Shown: positions 16,551-24,357 of the stretch, in pieces
How the letters are laid out: every line of letters starts with the position of its first letter
Position numbering within the stretch: position 1 is the first letter of the stretch
Made by a program: the position numbers and the translations under genes
Assembly (NCBI GenBank): GCA_017302335.1
Contig: JAFLCT010000015.1
Location: 1-37,031, forward strand
DNA: 37,031 nt
Direction: 5' to 3'
Origin: Caulobacterales bacterium
Lineage (GTDB): Bacteria; Pseudomonadota; Alphaproteobacteria; Caulobacterales; Caulobacteraceae
Notes under the pieces: model-generated
The model's input: only the letters and a program-made list of their open reading frames with translations
Database searches by the model: none
Told to the model about the DNA's origin: nothing

Positions 16551-16650
16551 ATTCGGCTCGCCCGGATCACGAATCCGCGCTGACGCTTGCATCCGTCGCG
16601 AGTCTTTGCGAGGCGTTTTCCAGAACGTCGAGATCGATGGGGGCGCCCGC

Positions 16651-16923
16651 ATGACAAACGCCACGACGAACGCCGGTCCCTGGGGCCGCAAGCTGGACCC
16701 GCTGGCGGCCGATGTTGCCCTGGTGCTGCAACGCATGGGCGGATCGGCCCATCAGGCCGTGGTCGTCGATTGCGTCGCGGCCATGAAACGCCAGCGCGGC
16801 GAACAGGTGGCCCAGGATCTGACGGCCAAGATCGTCGAGGTGTTCGAGAAATACCGCGACCTGTTCTTCCGCCCCTATGGCGAAGGCTCGATGCGCTGGG
16901 CCTTGCAACCGGGCGTGGCCTGA
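16651..16923 (+). CDS. Small protein of unknown function
   Basis: A 90-residue soluble protein from the ATG at 16651 (a TTG at 16606 would add 15 poorly supported residues). The stretch LQRMGGSAHQAVVVDCVAAM (~28-47) has the helix spacing of a winged-helix element in which a conserved-looking GGSAH leads into a second helix, but this is only a suggestion. The C-terminal part ends with FEKYRDLFFRPYGEGSMRW. Codon use matches the neighbours, so I consider it a real gene. It follows the FabH-like gene after 100 bp and is closed by the strong terminator at 16946-16973. Confidence 0.7.
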   Translation: MTNATTNAGPWGRKLDPLAADVALVLQRMGGSAHQAVVVDCVAAMKRQRGEQVAQDLTAKIVEVFEKYRDLFFRPYGEGSMRWALQPGVA

Positions 16924-16945
16924 CGCCTCATCGGGTCCAAACGAA

Positions 16946-16973
16946 AAGGGCGCGCCCGGCTGGGCGCGCCCTT
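16946..16973. terminator. Strong bidirectional terminator
   Basis: AAGGGCGCGCCC (16946-16957) and GGGCGCGCCCTT (16962-16973) form a perfect 12-bp stem with a GGCT loop, followed by CGTCTTT on the plus strand and preceded by a run of A (T on the minus strand). It lies between the ends of convergent genes at 16923 and 16999, so it can serve both. Confidence 0.88.
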
Positions 16974-16998
16974 CGTCTTTCAGGCGTGGCGTGTGCGA

Positions 16999-17517
16999 TC
17001 AGAATTTGCGCACGAAGCTCAGCGACCAGACATCGGCGTCGCCGCCGCCGTTGCGGAAGTCGCGGCGGGTCCAGTCGGCGCGGACGCCGTTCTGGCCGTC
17101 CAGGAAGTAGTTGGCGCCGACGCCCCAGTTGACGCTCTCTTCGCTGTCGGAAACGGACAGGGTGCTGGATTCCACGGTCATCTTGGTCGTGCCGTAACCG
17201 AGACGGCCGAACAGCTCCAAGTTCGAGGCGACGGGGATGGTCCCGGTCACATAGGCGGCCAGGTCGTGCTTCAACTCAGCGGTCGAACCGGGAATGCCGA
17301 CGACGTCGTCATCGCCGACGCCGAGCGAGGCCTCGCCCTCGATGCCGATGTACGGCGTCAGCTTGGCGCCCACGCGGGCGGTCACGGCGCCCAGGTCGGC
17401 GCTATCGCCCCGCACGCTGCTGTAGCCGATCGAACCATAGGCGTCCGATACGCTCTGGGCCGAAGCCGGCGCGGCGATCAGGGTGACGGCGGCGGTGGCG
17501 AGAAGAAGATTGCGCAT
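16999..17517 (-). CDS. Small outer-membrane beta-barrel protein
   Basis: A 172-residue exported protein with signal peptide LLLATAAVTLIAAPASAQ (cleavage near residue 21). The mature part alternates hydrophobic and polar residues in strands such as AYGSIGYSSVRG, YVTGTIPVASNLELFGRLGY and WGVGANYFLDG, and ends in SFVRKF with the C-terminal Phe recognised by the BAM machinery. This fits an eight-stranded OmpA/OmpX-like barrel in the outer membrane, without a peptidoglycan-binding domain. The role (structural, adhesion, porin-like) is not determined. The leader contains a perfect inverted repeat (17539-17560) next to the AAAGGA ribosome site. Confidence 0.87.
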   Translation of the reverse strand: MRNLLLATAAVTLIAAPASAQSVSDAYGSIGYSSVRGDSADLGAVTARVGAKLTPYIGIEGEASLGVGDDDVVGIPGSTAELKHDLAAYVTGTIPVASNLELFGRLGYGTTKMTVESSTLSVSDSEESVNWGVGANYFLDGQNGVRADWTRRDFRNGGGDADVWSLSFVRKF

Positions 17518-17538
17518 GGGTTCTGTATCCTTTGGTTG

Positions 17539-17560
17539 CAGCGATTTCTAATGATCGCTG
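17539..17560 (-). promoter_or_regulatory. Inverted repeat in the leader of the outer-membrane barrel gene
   Basis: CAGCGAT (17539-17545) and ATCGCTG (17554-17560) are perfect inverted arms around an 8-base spacer. They lie about 22 bases upstream of the ATG at 17517 and just before the AAAGGA ribosome site. Either a repressor operator or an mRNA hairpin that affects translation or stability would fit. Confidence 0.5.
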
Positions 17561-17695
17561 TCGCCGCCCCCGGCGGATGCAGAAATAAGAAAGCATTCAC
17601 GGCTGTTCCATGGCCGATTCATTACACTGACTTAATCGTGGAATATAAGACACACACGATGTTCCGCCAAGAGTGACTGAAATGCGGCGTGCGAT

Positions 17696-17715
17696 GACTT
17701 ACGTGTTGGTAAGTC
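17696..17715. repeat. Inverted repeat in the gap after the PgaC-like gene
   Basis: GACTTAC (17696-17702) and GTAAGTC (17709-17715) are perfect arms around GTGTTG. The 17518-17758 gap is markedly richer in A/T than the genes. The repeat lies 44 bases past the end of the PgaC-like gene and upstream of the barrel gene; it could be a weak terminator for the first or an operator for the second. No T run follows on the minus strand. Confidence 0.45.
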
Positions 17716-17758
17716 CTGTTTGTACGACGGTCTCGAAATTAATCGCCCGCACGCGCTG

Positions 17759-19213
17759 TCACTTGGTGCCCCATGTCTTTCTGAGACCGAGCAGTTCGTC
17801 GACGTAACCCCACACGCACACCGGCTGCATCAACAGGCTGTAAGCGAAGGCGTAGAAAATGAAGCCGCCGATGTTTCGGCGCACGGTCAGGCCCTGGCGG
17901 TGGAACATCCTGCGCTGGAGACGGCACACGAAGAAGTTCCACAACAGGGCCAACGGCAGGACCAGCAGGGTCATCGGCCCGGCGATGATGTAGTCGCCCA
18001 TCACCGCCAGCACCAAGCCGGGGATGAAGACGAAGGTGTAAACCAGGTCGATCGGCAGAAAGCACAGGTTCCACCAGATGAAGAGGGTGGTCAGCCGACG
18101 CGCCCGCAACAGGTCGCCGTGGGCCTTGAAGGCTTCGATCAGACCCCTGGACCAACGTTTCCTCTGATTGGCGAACTGTTTCACGGTGTGCGGAACATTG
18201 GTGAACACCAGCGCGTCCTCGGCGTAGCCGACGCGGTGGCCCGCCTTCAGCAAGGCCCAGGTCACCACGATGTCCTCGCCGACGCAGCTCGGCCAGCCGC
18301 CGACGCTTTCCAAGGCCTCGCGCCGGTAGAGGGAAAAGGCTCCCTGGGCGACCAGGGTGCCGTGATACATACTCTGCATCCGTTTCACGGCGGCGATGCC
18401 GTTGAAATAGTCCCATTCCTGGGCGCGGGTCAGCCAGTTGCGCCGCGAGTTCTTGACCAGCACGGAACCGGCGACCGCCACCGTATCGGCCGGGTCCGCC
18501 ATCAGGCGCTCGACGATGTGGGACAGCGAATCCTTGACCAGCCAGCAGTCGCCGTCGACCGTGACGATCAGGGGGTGGCGCGCGACCTTCAGCCCATAGT
18601 TCAGGACGGACGCCTTGCCGGCGTTCTTGGGGAAGTCGACGATCCGCACGCTGCGACCCAGGGGGAAGTTCAGACTGGCGACCGCCGCCTTGACCGCCGC
18701 GATGGTGCCGTCGGTCGAACCATCGTTCAGCAGCAGGATGTCGAGTTCGCCCAGATAGTCCTGGATCGCCAGCGAGGCGAGGGTGTCGCCGATGTTCTGT
18801 TCTTCGTTGTAGCAGGCGATCAGAATGCTGACGCCGGGGTATCGCGCCAGGGCGCGTCGGGGCGGCCGCTTGTCATTCAGCAGGGTGGCGACGATGAAGG
18901 CGTTCATGAAGCCCGGCACATAGGCGATGAAGGTCACCGCCCCGACGGCGAACAGCCACCCCCACCGATGGGCCAGATCGGCCAGCCAGCCTTGCGACAG
19001 CCAGATGCTCAACCCCGCCCATAGGCTGGCCAGCGCCACCGCCAGGGCGAATTTGGCCGACACCGGCAGATAGAGACCTTGGCGATGTCGGGATCGTGTT
19101 CGGGGCGGGGCGCCGACAACCCCGTCAAAGGTCAGGGGCGGCTCGACCGACGGCGCCGCACGCTCGGTGACGGCCCCTCTGGACAGGGCTGAGGAAAGCG
19201 GAAAATCGTACAC
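17759..19213 (-). CDS. PgaC/IcaA-like processive glycosyltransferase (GT2)
   Basis: Membrane GT2 synthase of 484 residues, similar to PgaC/HmsR, which polymerises UDP-GlcNAc into poly-beta-1,6-GlcNAc for biofilm. Two membrane segments near residues 53-73 and 86-108 precede the catalytic domain with VSILIACYNEE, NDGSTDGT, TVDGDCW, GED and NQRKRW (W354, the QxxRW motif). Three or four membrane segments follow. A ~50-residue cytosolic N-terminal extension is longer than in PgaC. The start is GTG at 19213; no better start precedes the first membrane segment. No pgaA, pgaB or pgaD neighbours are present, so the polymer and export route are uncertain; other beta-glycan products are possible. Confidence 0.85.
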   Translation of the reverse strand: MYDFPLSSALSRGAVTERAAPSVEPPLTFDGVVGAPPRTRSRHRQGLYLPVSAKFALAVALASLWAGLSIWLSQGWLADLAHRWGWLFAVGAVTFIAYVPGFMNAFIVATLLNDKRPPRRALARYPGVSILIACYNEEQNIGDTLASLAIQDYLGELDILLLNDGSTDGTIAAVKAAVASLNFPLGRSVRIVDFPKNAGKASVLNYGLKVARHPLIVTVDGDCWLVKDSLSHIVERLMADPADTVAVAGSVLVKNSRRNWLTRAQEWDYFNGIAAVKRMQSMYHGTLVAQGAFSLYRREALESVGGWPSCVGEDIVVTWALLKAGHRVGYAEDALVFTNVPHTVKQFANQRKRWSRGLIEAFKAHGDLLRARRLTTLFIWWNLCFLPIDLVYTFVFIPGLVLAVMGDYIIAGPMTLLVLPLALLWNFFVCRLQRRMFHRQGLTVRRNIGGFIFYAFAYSLLMQPVCVWGYVDELLGLRKTWGTK

Positions 19214-19368
19214 AGTCCCCTACGCCCACAGACTCCCTCGATGGCCGCTTCACACGCGCGTCGCCATCCCCCGAATTTTCGCTATCACGGAGATCACGGG
19301 GGGCACAATGCGATGCGCCCCGAACGGGGAATTCTCTTCCAGAACAGGCCTGTCGCCTGTCGGGGGAC

Positions 19369-22059
19369 CTATCTGTCCTTTTCGCGTTCCTGCCCGCTTC
19401 GAGCCGACAGGGCGGCCTGGGCCGCCGCCAGCCGGGCGATGGGCACGCGGTAGGGCGAGCAACTGACGTAGTCCAGGCCCACGGTCTCGCAAAAGGCGAT
19501 CGACGACGGGTCGCCGCCGTGCTCGCCGCAGATGCCCAGTTTGATGTCCGGTCGCGCCGCCCGGCCGCGTTCGGCGGCGATGCGGATCAGGTCGCCGACG
19601 CCGTCGCGGTCCAGCCGCACGAAGGGGTCGGTTTCGAAGATGCCCTTGTCCAGATAGGCCTGGAGGAACCGCCCGGAGTCGTCGCGGCTGATGCCGAAGG
19701 TGGTCTGGGTCAGGTCATTGGTGCCGAAGCTGAAGAACTCGGCGCCCACGGCCAGGTCGCCGGCGCGCAGGGCCGCGCGCGGCAGTTCGATCATGGTGCC
19801 GACCTTGTAGTCCACGCGGTCGCCGCCGTCGGCGAACACCGCATCGGCGGTGCGGTCGGTCAAGGCGCGCAGGAAATTCATCTCCCCGCCCAGGGCCACC
19901 AGCGGATGCATGATCTCGGGGGTCGGCGCCTGGCCGGTCTTGGCCTTCACCTCCAGCGCCGCCTCCAGGATGGCGCGCACCTGCATCTCGTAGATCTCGG
20001 GATAGGCCACGCCCAGGCGGCAGCCGCGATGGCCCAGCATGGGGTTGGTCTCGTGCAGCTCCCGCGCCCGTTTCTTCAGCTTGGCGGCGTCCAGTCCCTG
20101 AGAGGCGGCCAGGGCGTCGATCTCGGCCTCGGTGTGGGGGATGAACTCGTGCAGCGGCGGGTCGAGCAGGCGGATGGTCACCGGCAGACCGGCCATGATC
20201 TCGAACAGTTCGACGAAGTCCGCCTTCTGGAACGGGGCGATCTTGGCCAGGGCGGCGCGGCGGCCCGCCTCGTCGTCGGCCAGGATCATCTCGCGCACGG
20301 CGGCGATCCGCGCATCGTCGAAGAACATATGTTCGGTCCGGCACAGGCCGATGCCCTCGGCGCCGAAGCCGCGCGCGGTGCGGGCGTCGGTCGGGGTCTC
20401 GGCGTTGGCCCGCACCCTCAGGCGGCGGATGCCGTCGGCCCAGCCCATCAGGGTCTGGAAGTCGCCGGTCAGCTCCGGCTCGATCATCGGCACGGCGCCG
20501 TCGATGACCTCGCCCTTGGAGCCGTCGATGGTGATGATCTCGCCCGCCTTGAAGACGCGACCGCGCACGGTGAAGGTCCGGCCCCGTTCGTCGATCTGGA
20601 TGTCCCCGGCGCCCGAGACGCAGGGGCGGCCCATGCCGCGGGCGACGACGGCGGCGTGGCTGGTCATGCCGCCGCGCGCCGTGACGATGCCGCGCGCGGC
20701 GTGCATTCCGTGGATGTCCTCAGGGCTGGTCTCGGTGCGGACCAGGATGACGGCGTCGCCCAGTTGGCTCATCCGCTCGGCCTCGTCGGCGTCGAAGACG
20801 ATCTTGCCGGTGGCCGCGCCGGGCGAGGCGGGCAGGCCGGTGGTCACGACGTTGCGCGGCGCCTTGGGGTCCAGGGTGGGGTGCAGAAGCTGGTCCAGCG
20901 CCGCCGGTTCGACCCGGCTGACGGCTTCTTCCTGACCGATCACCCCCTCGGCGGCCAGATCGACGGCGATCTTCAGCGCCGACTTGGCCGTGCGCTTGCC
21001 GTTGCGGGTTTGCAGCATCCACAAACGGCCCTGTTCGACCGTGAACTCGATGTCCTGCATATCGCGATAGTGTTTTTCCAACCGCCCGACGACCGCGACG
21101 AACTGGCCGAAGACCTCGGGCATGGCCTCTTCCATCGAGGGGGCGGTCTCGCCCATCTCCTCGCGCCCGGCCTTGGTCAGGGACTGCGGCGTGCGGATGC
21201 CCGCGACCACGTCCTCGCCCTGGGCGTTGATCAGGAACTCGCCGTAAAGCTTGGCCTCGCCGGTCGAGGGGTTGCGGGTGAAGGCCACCCCGGTGGCCGA
21301 GGTCTGGCCCATGTTGCCGAAGACCATCGACTGCACATTGACCGCCGTGCCCCAGCTTTCGGGGATGTCGTGCATACGGCGATAGAATTTGGCCCGGTCG
21401 TTCATCCAACTGGCGAAGACGGCGCCCACCGCCCCCCACAACTGGTCGTTCGGGTCCTGGGGAAAGTCCTGGCCCAGCTCGCGTTCGACCACGGCCTTGT
21501 ACTCGGCGACCACCCTTTCCCAGTCGGCGGCGTCCAGATCGGTGTCGACGGTCACGCCCAACCGATCCTTGTGGTCGTCCAGCACCTCTTCGAACAGGTC
21601 GTGCCCCAGGCCCAACACCACATTGGAGTACATGGTGATGAAGCGGCGATAGCTGTCGAAGGCGAAGCGCCGGTCGCCGGACAGGGCCGCCAGCCCTTCG
21701 ACCGTTTCGTCGTTCAGGCCCAGGTTCAGCACCGTGTCCATCATGCCCGGCATCGAGGCCCGCGCGCCCGAACGCACCGAGACCAGCAGGGGATTGGCCG
21801 CGTCGCCGAACCGCTTGCCGGTGATCTGCTCGACCTTGGCCAGCCCGGCCTGAACCTGGGCGGCCAGATCGGCCGGATAGGTCTCGCCGTGGGCGTAATA
21901 GTGGACGCAGGCTTCGGTGGTGATGGTGAAGCCCGGCGGCACCGGCAGGCCCAAAGACGACATCTCGGCCAGATTGGCGCCCTTGCCGCCCAGCAGGTTC
22001 TTCATCGAGGCGTCGCCATCCGCCGAGCCGCCGCCGAAGCCGTAAACCCACTGAGTCAT
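19369..22059 (-). CDS. ppdK: Pyruvate, phosphate dikinase
   Basis: Interconverts pyruvate, ATP and phosphate with PEP, AMP and pyrophosphate; cytosolic. Length 896 is normal. The N-terminal ATP-grasp domain begins with WVYGFGGGSADGD and LLGGKGANLAEM. The swivelling phosphohistidine domain has GGMTSHAAVVARGMGRPCV with His468. The C-terminal TIM barrel has ICGEHGGDPSS with the acid-base Cys844 and ends shortly after the family's SPYRVPIARLAAAQA. It follows pyk in the same direction after 137 bp, so the two enzymes that run PEP/pyruvate in opposite directions may share a transcript. PPDK is usually controlled by a PPDK regulatory protein (kinase/phosphorylase), which is not present here. Confidence 0.97.
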   Translation of the reverse strand: MTQWVYGFGGGSADGDASMKNLLGGKGANLAEMSSLGLPVPPGFTITTEACVHYYAHGETYPADLAAQVQAGLAKVEQITGKRFGDAANPLLVSVRSGARASMPGMMDTVLNLGLNDETVEGLAALSGDRRFAFDSYRRFITMYSNVVLGLGHDLFEEVLDDHKDRLGVTVDTDLDAADWERVVAEYKAVVERELGQDFPQDPNDQLWGAVGAVFASWMNDRAKFYRRMHDIPESWGTAVNVQSMVFGNMGQTSATGVAFTRNPSTGEAKLYGEFLINAQGEDVVAGIRTPQSLTKAGREEMGETAPSMEEAMPEVFGQFVAVVGRLEKHYRDMQDIEFTVEQGRLWMLQTRNGKRTAKSALKIAVDLAAEGVIGQEEAVSRVEPAALDQLLHPTLDPKAPRNVVTTGLPASPGAATGKIVFDADEAERMSQLGDAVILVRTETSPEDIHGMHAARGIVTARGGMTSHAAVVARGMGRPCVSGAGDIQIDERGRTFTVRGRVFKAGEIITIDGSKGEVIDGAVPMIEPELTGDFQTLMGWADGIRRLRVRANAETPTDARTARGFGAEGIGLCRTEHMFFDDARIAAVREMILADDEAGRRAALAKIAPFQKADFVELFEIMAGLPVTIRLLDPPLHEFIPHTEAEIDALAASQGLDAAKLKKRARELHETNPMLGHRGCRLGVAYPEIYEMQVRAILEAALEVKAKTGQAPTPEIMHPLVALGGEMNFLRALTDRTADAVFADGGDRVDYKVGTMIELPRAALRAGDLAVGAEFFSFGTNDLTQTTFGISRDDSGRFLQAYLDKGIFETDPFVRLDRDGVGDLIRIAAERGRAARPDIKLGICGEHGGDPSSIAFCETVGLDYVSCSPYRVPIARLAAAQAALSARSGQEREKDR

Positions 22060-22196
22060 GATCGCCGTGCTCCCGAGTCCGCCGTTGTCGCGGCCTGACT
22101 AACGCGACCGGCGCGCGAAGGCGAGGCCGGGACCGTAACAAAGCGTGAGCGCACGTTGCGTTCGGTCGATCCAGGTCCCCGCGACGCTGCGAAGGA

Positions 22197-23636
22197 TCAG
22201 GACTTGCGTTTCCGGGGTCCCGACGGGGCGTGGGCGAGGCGCAGCAGATTGGCGGCGCCCGGTGCGCCGAAGGGGGTGCCGGCCAGGATCAGGATGCGTT
22301 GCCCCGGCTCGGCCAGGCCGAATTCCACGGCGCTGGCCACGGCGTCCTCCGTGACGGACTCCAGCGAGTCGGGCTGGCGGCCCAGCCGCGACTCCAGCCC
22401 CCAGACCAGGGCCAGGCGCCGTGCGGTGTCGGGATTGGGGGTCAGGGCCAGGACCGGCTGCAAGGGCCGTTCGCGCGACATCCGCCGCGCCGTGCCGCCC
22501 AGGGTGGTGAAGACGACCGTGCACGCTGTCGATTGGGCCTCGGCCGCCTTTCTCGCGGCGGCGACCAGGGCGTCGACGTCATGTTCGTCCATGCCGGCGT
22601 GTTCGGCGTCCATCAGGCTGGGCCACAGAGGGTCGCGTTCCACGCGCTCTATGATCCGGTTCATGATGCCGACCGCTTCCAGCGGATAGTCGCCGGAGGC
22701 CGTCTCGGCCGACAGCATCAGGGCGTCGGCGCCTTCATAGACGGCGTTGGCCACGTCCGAGGCTTCGGCTCGGGTGGGGGCCGGGGCGCTGGTCATCGAT
22801 TCCAGCATCTGGGTGGCGACGATGGCGGGAACGCCGCGCCGACGGGCCGCGCGCAGGATCTGCTTTTGCGCCACGGGCACCTCTTCGGGCAGCAACTCCA
22901 CCCCCAGGTCGCCGCGCGCCACCATGACGCCGTCGCAATAGTCGAGAATGGATTCCAGGTCGTTCAGGGCCTGGGGCTTTTCGATCTTGGCCAGGCAGGC
23001 CGCCTTGCCGCCGACCAGCCGTTTCAGCTCGGCCATGTCCTCGGCCTTCTGGACGAAGCTGAGAGCCACCCAGTCGACCCCGATGCGCAGGGCGAAGGCT
23101 AGGTCCTCTCGGTCCTTGGGCGTCAGGGCCGAGACCGGGATGACCGCGTCCGGCACGGCCACGCCCTTGCGGTCGGACAGTTTGGAGCCGCTCTCGATGG
23201 TGACCTCGGCCCAGTCGTCGGCGCGATCGCCGACGCGCAGACGGATGCGGCCATCGTCGATCAGCAGGGCCATGCCGGGACGCAGGGCCTTGAAGATCTC
23301 CGGGTGGGGCATCTGCACCCGCGTCTCGTCGCCCGGAGTCGGGTCCAGGTCGAAGCGCATGGTGTGGCCGGGCTTCACGGCGATCTCGCCGTCTTTGAAG
23401 CGACCCAGGCGCAGCTTGGGACCTTGCAGGTCGGCCAGAACCCCCAACGGGCGTTGCAACGCCATTTCGGCGCCGCGCACGGCCTTCAGGGCGGCGGCGT
23501 GATCCTCATGACTGCCGTGGCTGAAGTTCAGGCGGAAGACGTCGGCGCCGGCCTGGGCCAGGGCCTTGACCGTGCCGGGCGCTCGGCTGGCCGGGCCTAG
23601 GGTGGCGACAATGCGCGCGCGTCTGGCTCTGATCAT
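22197..23636 (-). CDS. pyk: Pyruvate kinase
   Basis: Transfers phosphate from PEP to ADP, the last step of glycolysis or the Entner-Doudoroff pathway. It has 479 residues, the normal length. Recognised parts are RRARIVATLGPASR (residues ~5-18), FRLNFSHG, ADLQGPKLRLG, the catalytic-site lysine and metal ligands in CLAKIEKPQAL, MVARGDLGVELLPEEVP and ATQMLESM. The C-terminal allosteric domain is complete and ends in a basic tail. The ATG at 23636 starts directly at the conserved N-terminus. It lies upstream of ppdK on the same strand. Confidence 0.97.
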   Translation of the reverse strand: MIRARRARIVATLGPASRAPGTVKALAQAGADVFRLNFSHGSHEDHAAALKAVRGAEMALQRPLGVLADLQGPKLRLGRFKDGEIAVKPGHTMRFDLDPTPGDETRVQMPHPEIFKALRPGMALLIDDGRIRLRVGDRADDWAEVTIESGSKLSDRKGVAVPDAVIPVSALTPKDREDLAFALRIGVDWVALSFVQKAEDMAELKRLVGGKAACLAKIEKPQALNDLESILDYCDGVMVARGDLGVELLPEEVPVAQKQILRAARRRGVPAIVATQMLESMTSAPAPTRAEASDVANAVYEGADALMLSAETASGDYPLEAVGIMNRIIERVERDPLWPSLMDAEHAGMDEHDVDALVAAARKAAEAQSTACTVVFTTLGGTARRMSRERPLQPVLALTPNPDTARRLALVWGLESRLGRQPDSLESVTEDAVASAVEFGLAEPGQRILILAGTPFGAPGAANLLRLAHAPSGPRKRKS

Positions 23637-23724
23637 GGGGGGTCCGTGGGCGGCGAGGGAGCGAACCCCTTTGTGACACGAAACCCGCGCGGGTTAAGGC
23701 GGGTTCAGCGCCCGAAACACAAAG

Positions 23725-24357
23725 TCATGGCCGCTCGCCCGGATCGGCGGCCCGCTTTTCGCGCAGGGCGTGGACGATCAGGGCCAGGACGGCCAGGGCC
23801 GCTATGCCGCCCAGGGCGTATTCCATGGCGTGTTGGCCGCCGATCATCTTGGCGCCGCGACCGGCCAGATAGCCGGGGGCCAGCATGACCGGCACCCAGA
23901 TGATCGCCGAGCCGAGATTGGCGAGCTGGAATTTCAGGTTCGGCATGGCCGTGACCCCGGCGATCAACGGCACGAAGGCCCGCACGGGTCCCATGAAACG
24001 GCAGAGATAGATGGAGGCGACCCCGTAACGGCGAAAGAACAGCCGCGCCCGCGCCATGATGCGGCGGTGCGGGCGCAGGGCGGGCACGCGCCAGGCTCGT
24101 CCGCCCAGGCTGCGCCCCAGCCAATAGGAGACGGCGTCGCCCACCACGGCCCCGCCGATACACCAGGCCAAGACGGTGGGACCGTCCAAGACGCCGGCCG
24201 CGATCAGCCCCCCGGCCACCAGCATCAGGGCCGTGGCCGGAAAGAAGGCGCCGATCAACACCATGGACTCGCCGAAGGTGATCAGCCCCAGGACGGGCGC
24301 ACCCCAAGCGGCGTTGCGCGTGATGAAGTCACCGAGATCCCCGGCCCAATGCTCCAT
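23725..24357 (-). CDS. DedA-family membrane protein
   Basis: A 210-residue inner-membrane protein of the DedA/VTT family; family members act in envelope homeostasis and have been linked to undecaprenyl-phosphate or phospholipid flipping. Recognised motifs are FGESMVLIGAFFPATALML, GAVVGDAVSYWLGR, and the conserved RFMGPVRAFVPLIAG with the functionally important Arg residues, then the N..SA..W stretch. About five or six hydrophobic segments are present. The ATG at 24357 shares one base with the TGA of the M16 protease (TGATG), so the genes are co-translated. The next gene downstream on the same strand is pyk. Confidence 0.92.
   Translation of the reverse strand: MEHWAGDLGDFITRNAAWGAPVLGLITFGESMVLIGAFFPATALMLVAGGLIAAGVLDGPTVLAWCIGGAVVGDAVSYWLGRSLGGRAWRVPALRPHRRIMARARLFFRRYGVASIYLCRFMGPVRAFVPLIAGVTAMPNLKFQLANLGSAIIWVPVMLAPGYLAGRGAKMIGGQHAMEYALGGIAALAVLALIVHALREKRAADPGERP

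Noticed and set aside
19214-19368. Possible riboswitch or small RNA between the PgaC-like gene and ppdK
   Set aside because: Only a tight CCCCG-AA-CGGGG foldback is visible, with no recognisable riboswitch core.
19519-22098. 859-codon open frame opposite ppdK
   Set aside because: It mirrors the codon pattern of ppdK and has no recognisable protein features.
23682-23695. AACCCGCGCGGGTT palindrome upstream of pyk
   Set aside because: Perfect but has no loop as a hairpin, and short GC palindromes are frequent here; no consistent role can be assigned.
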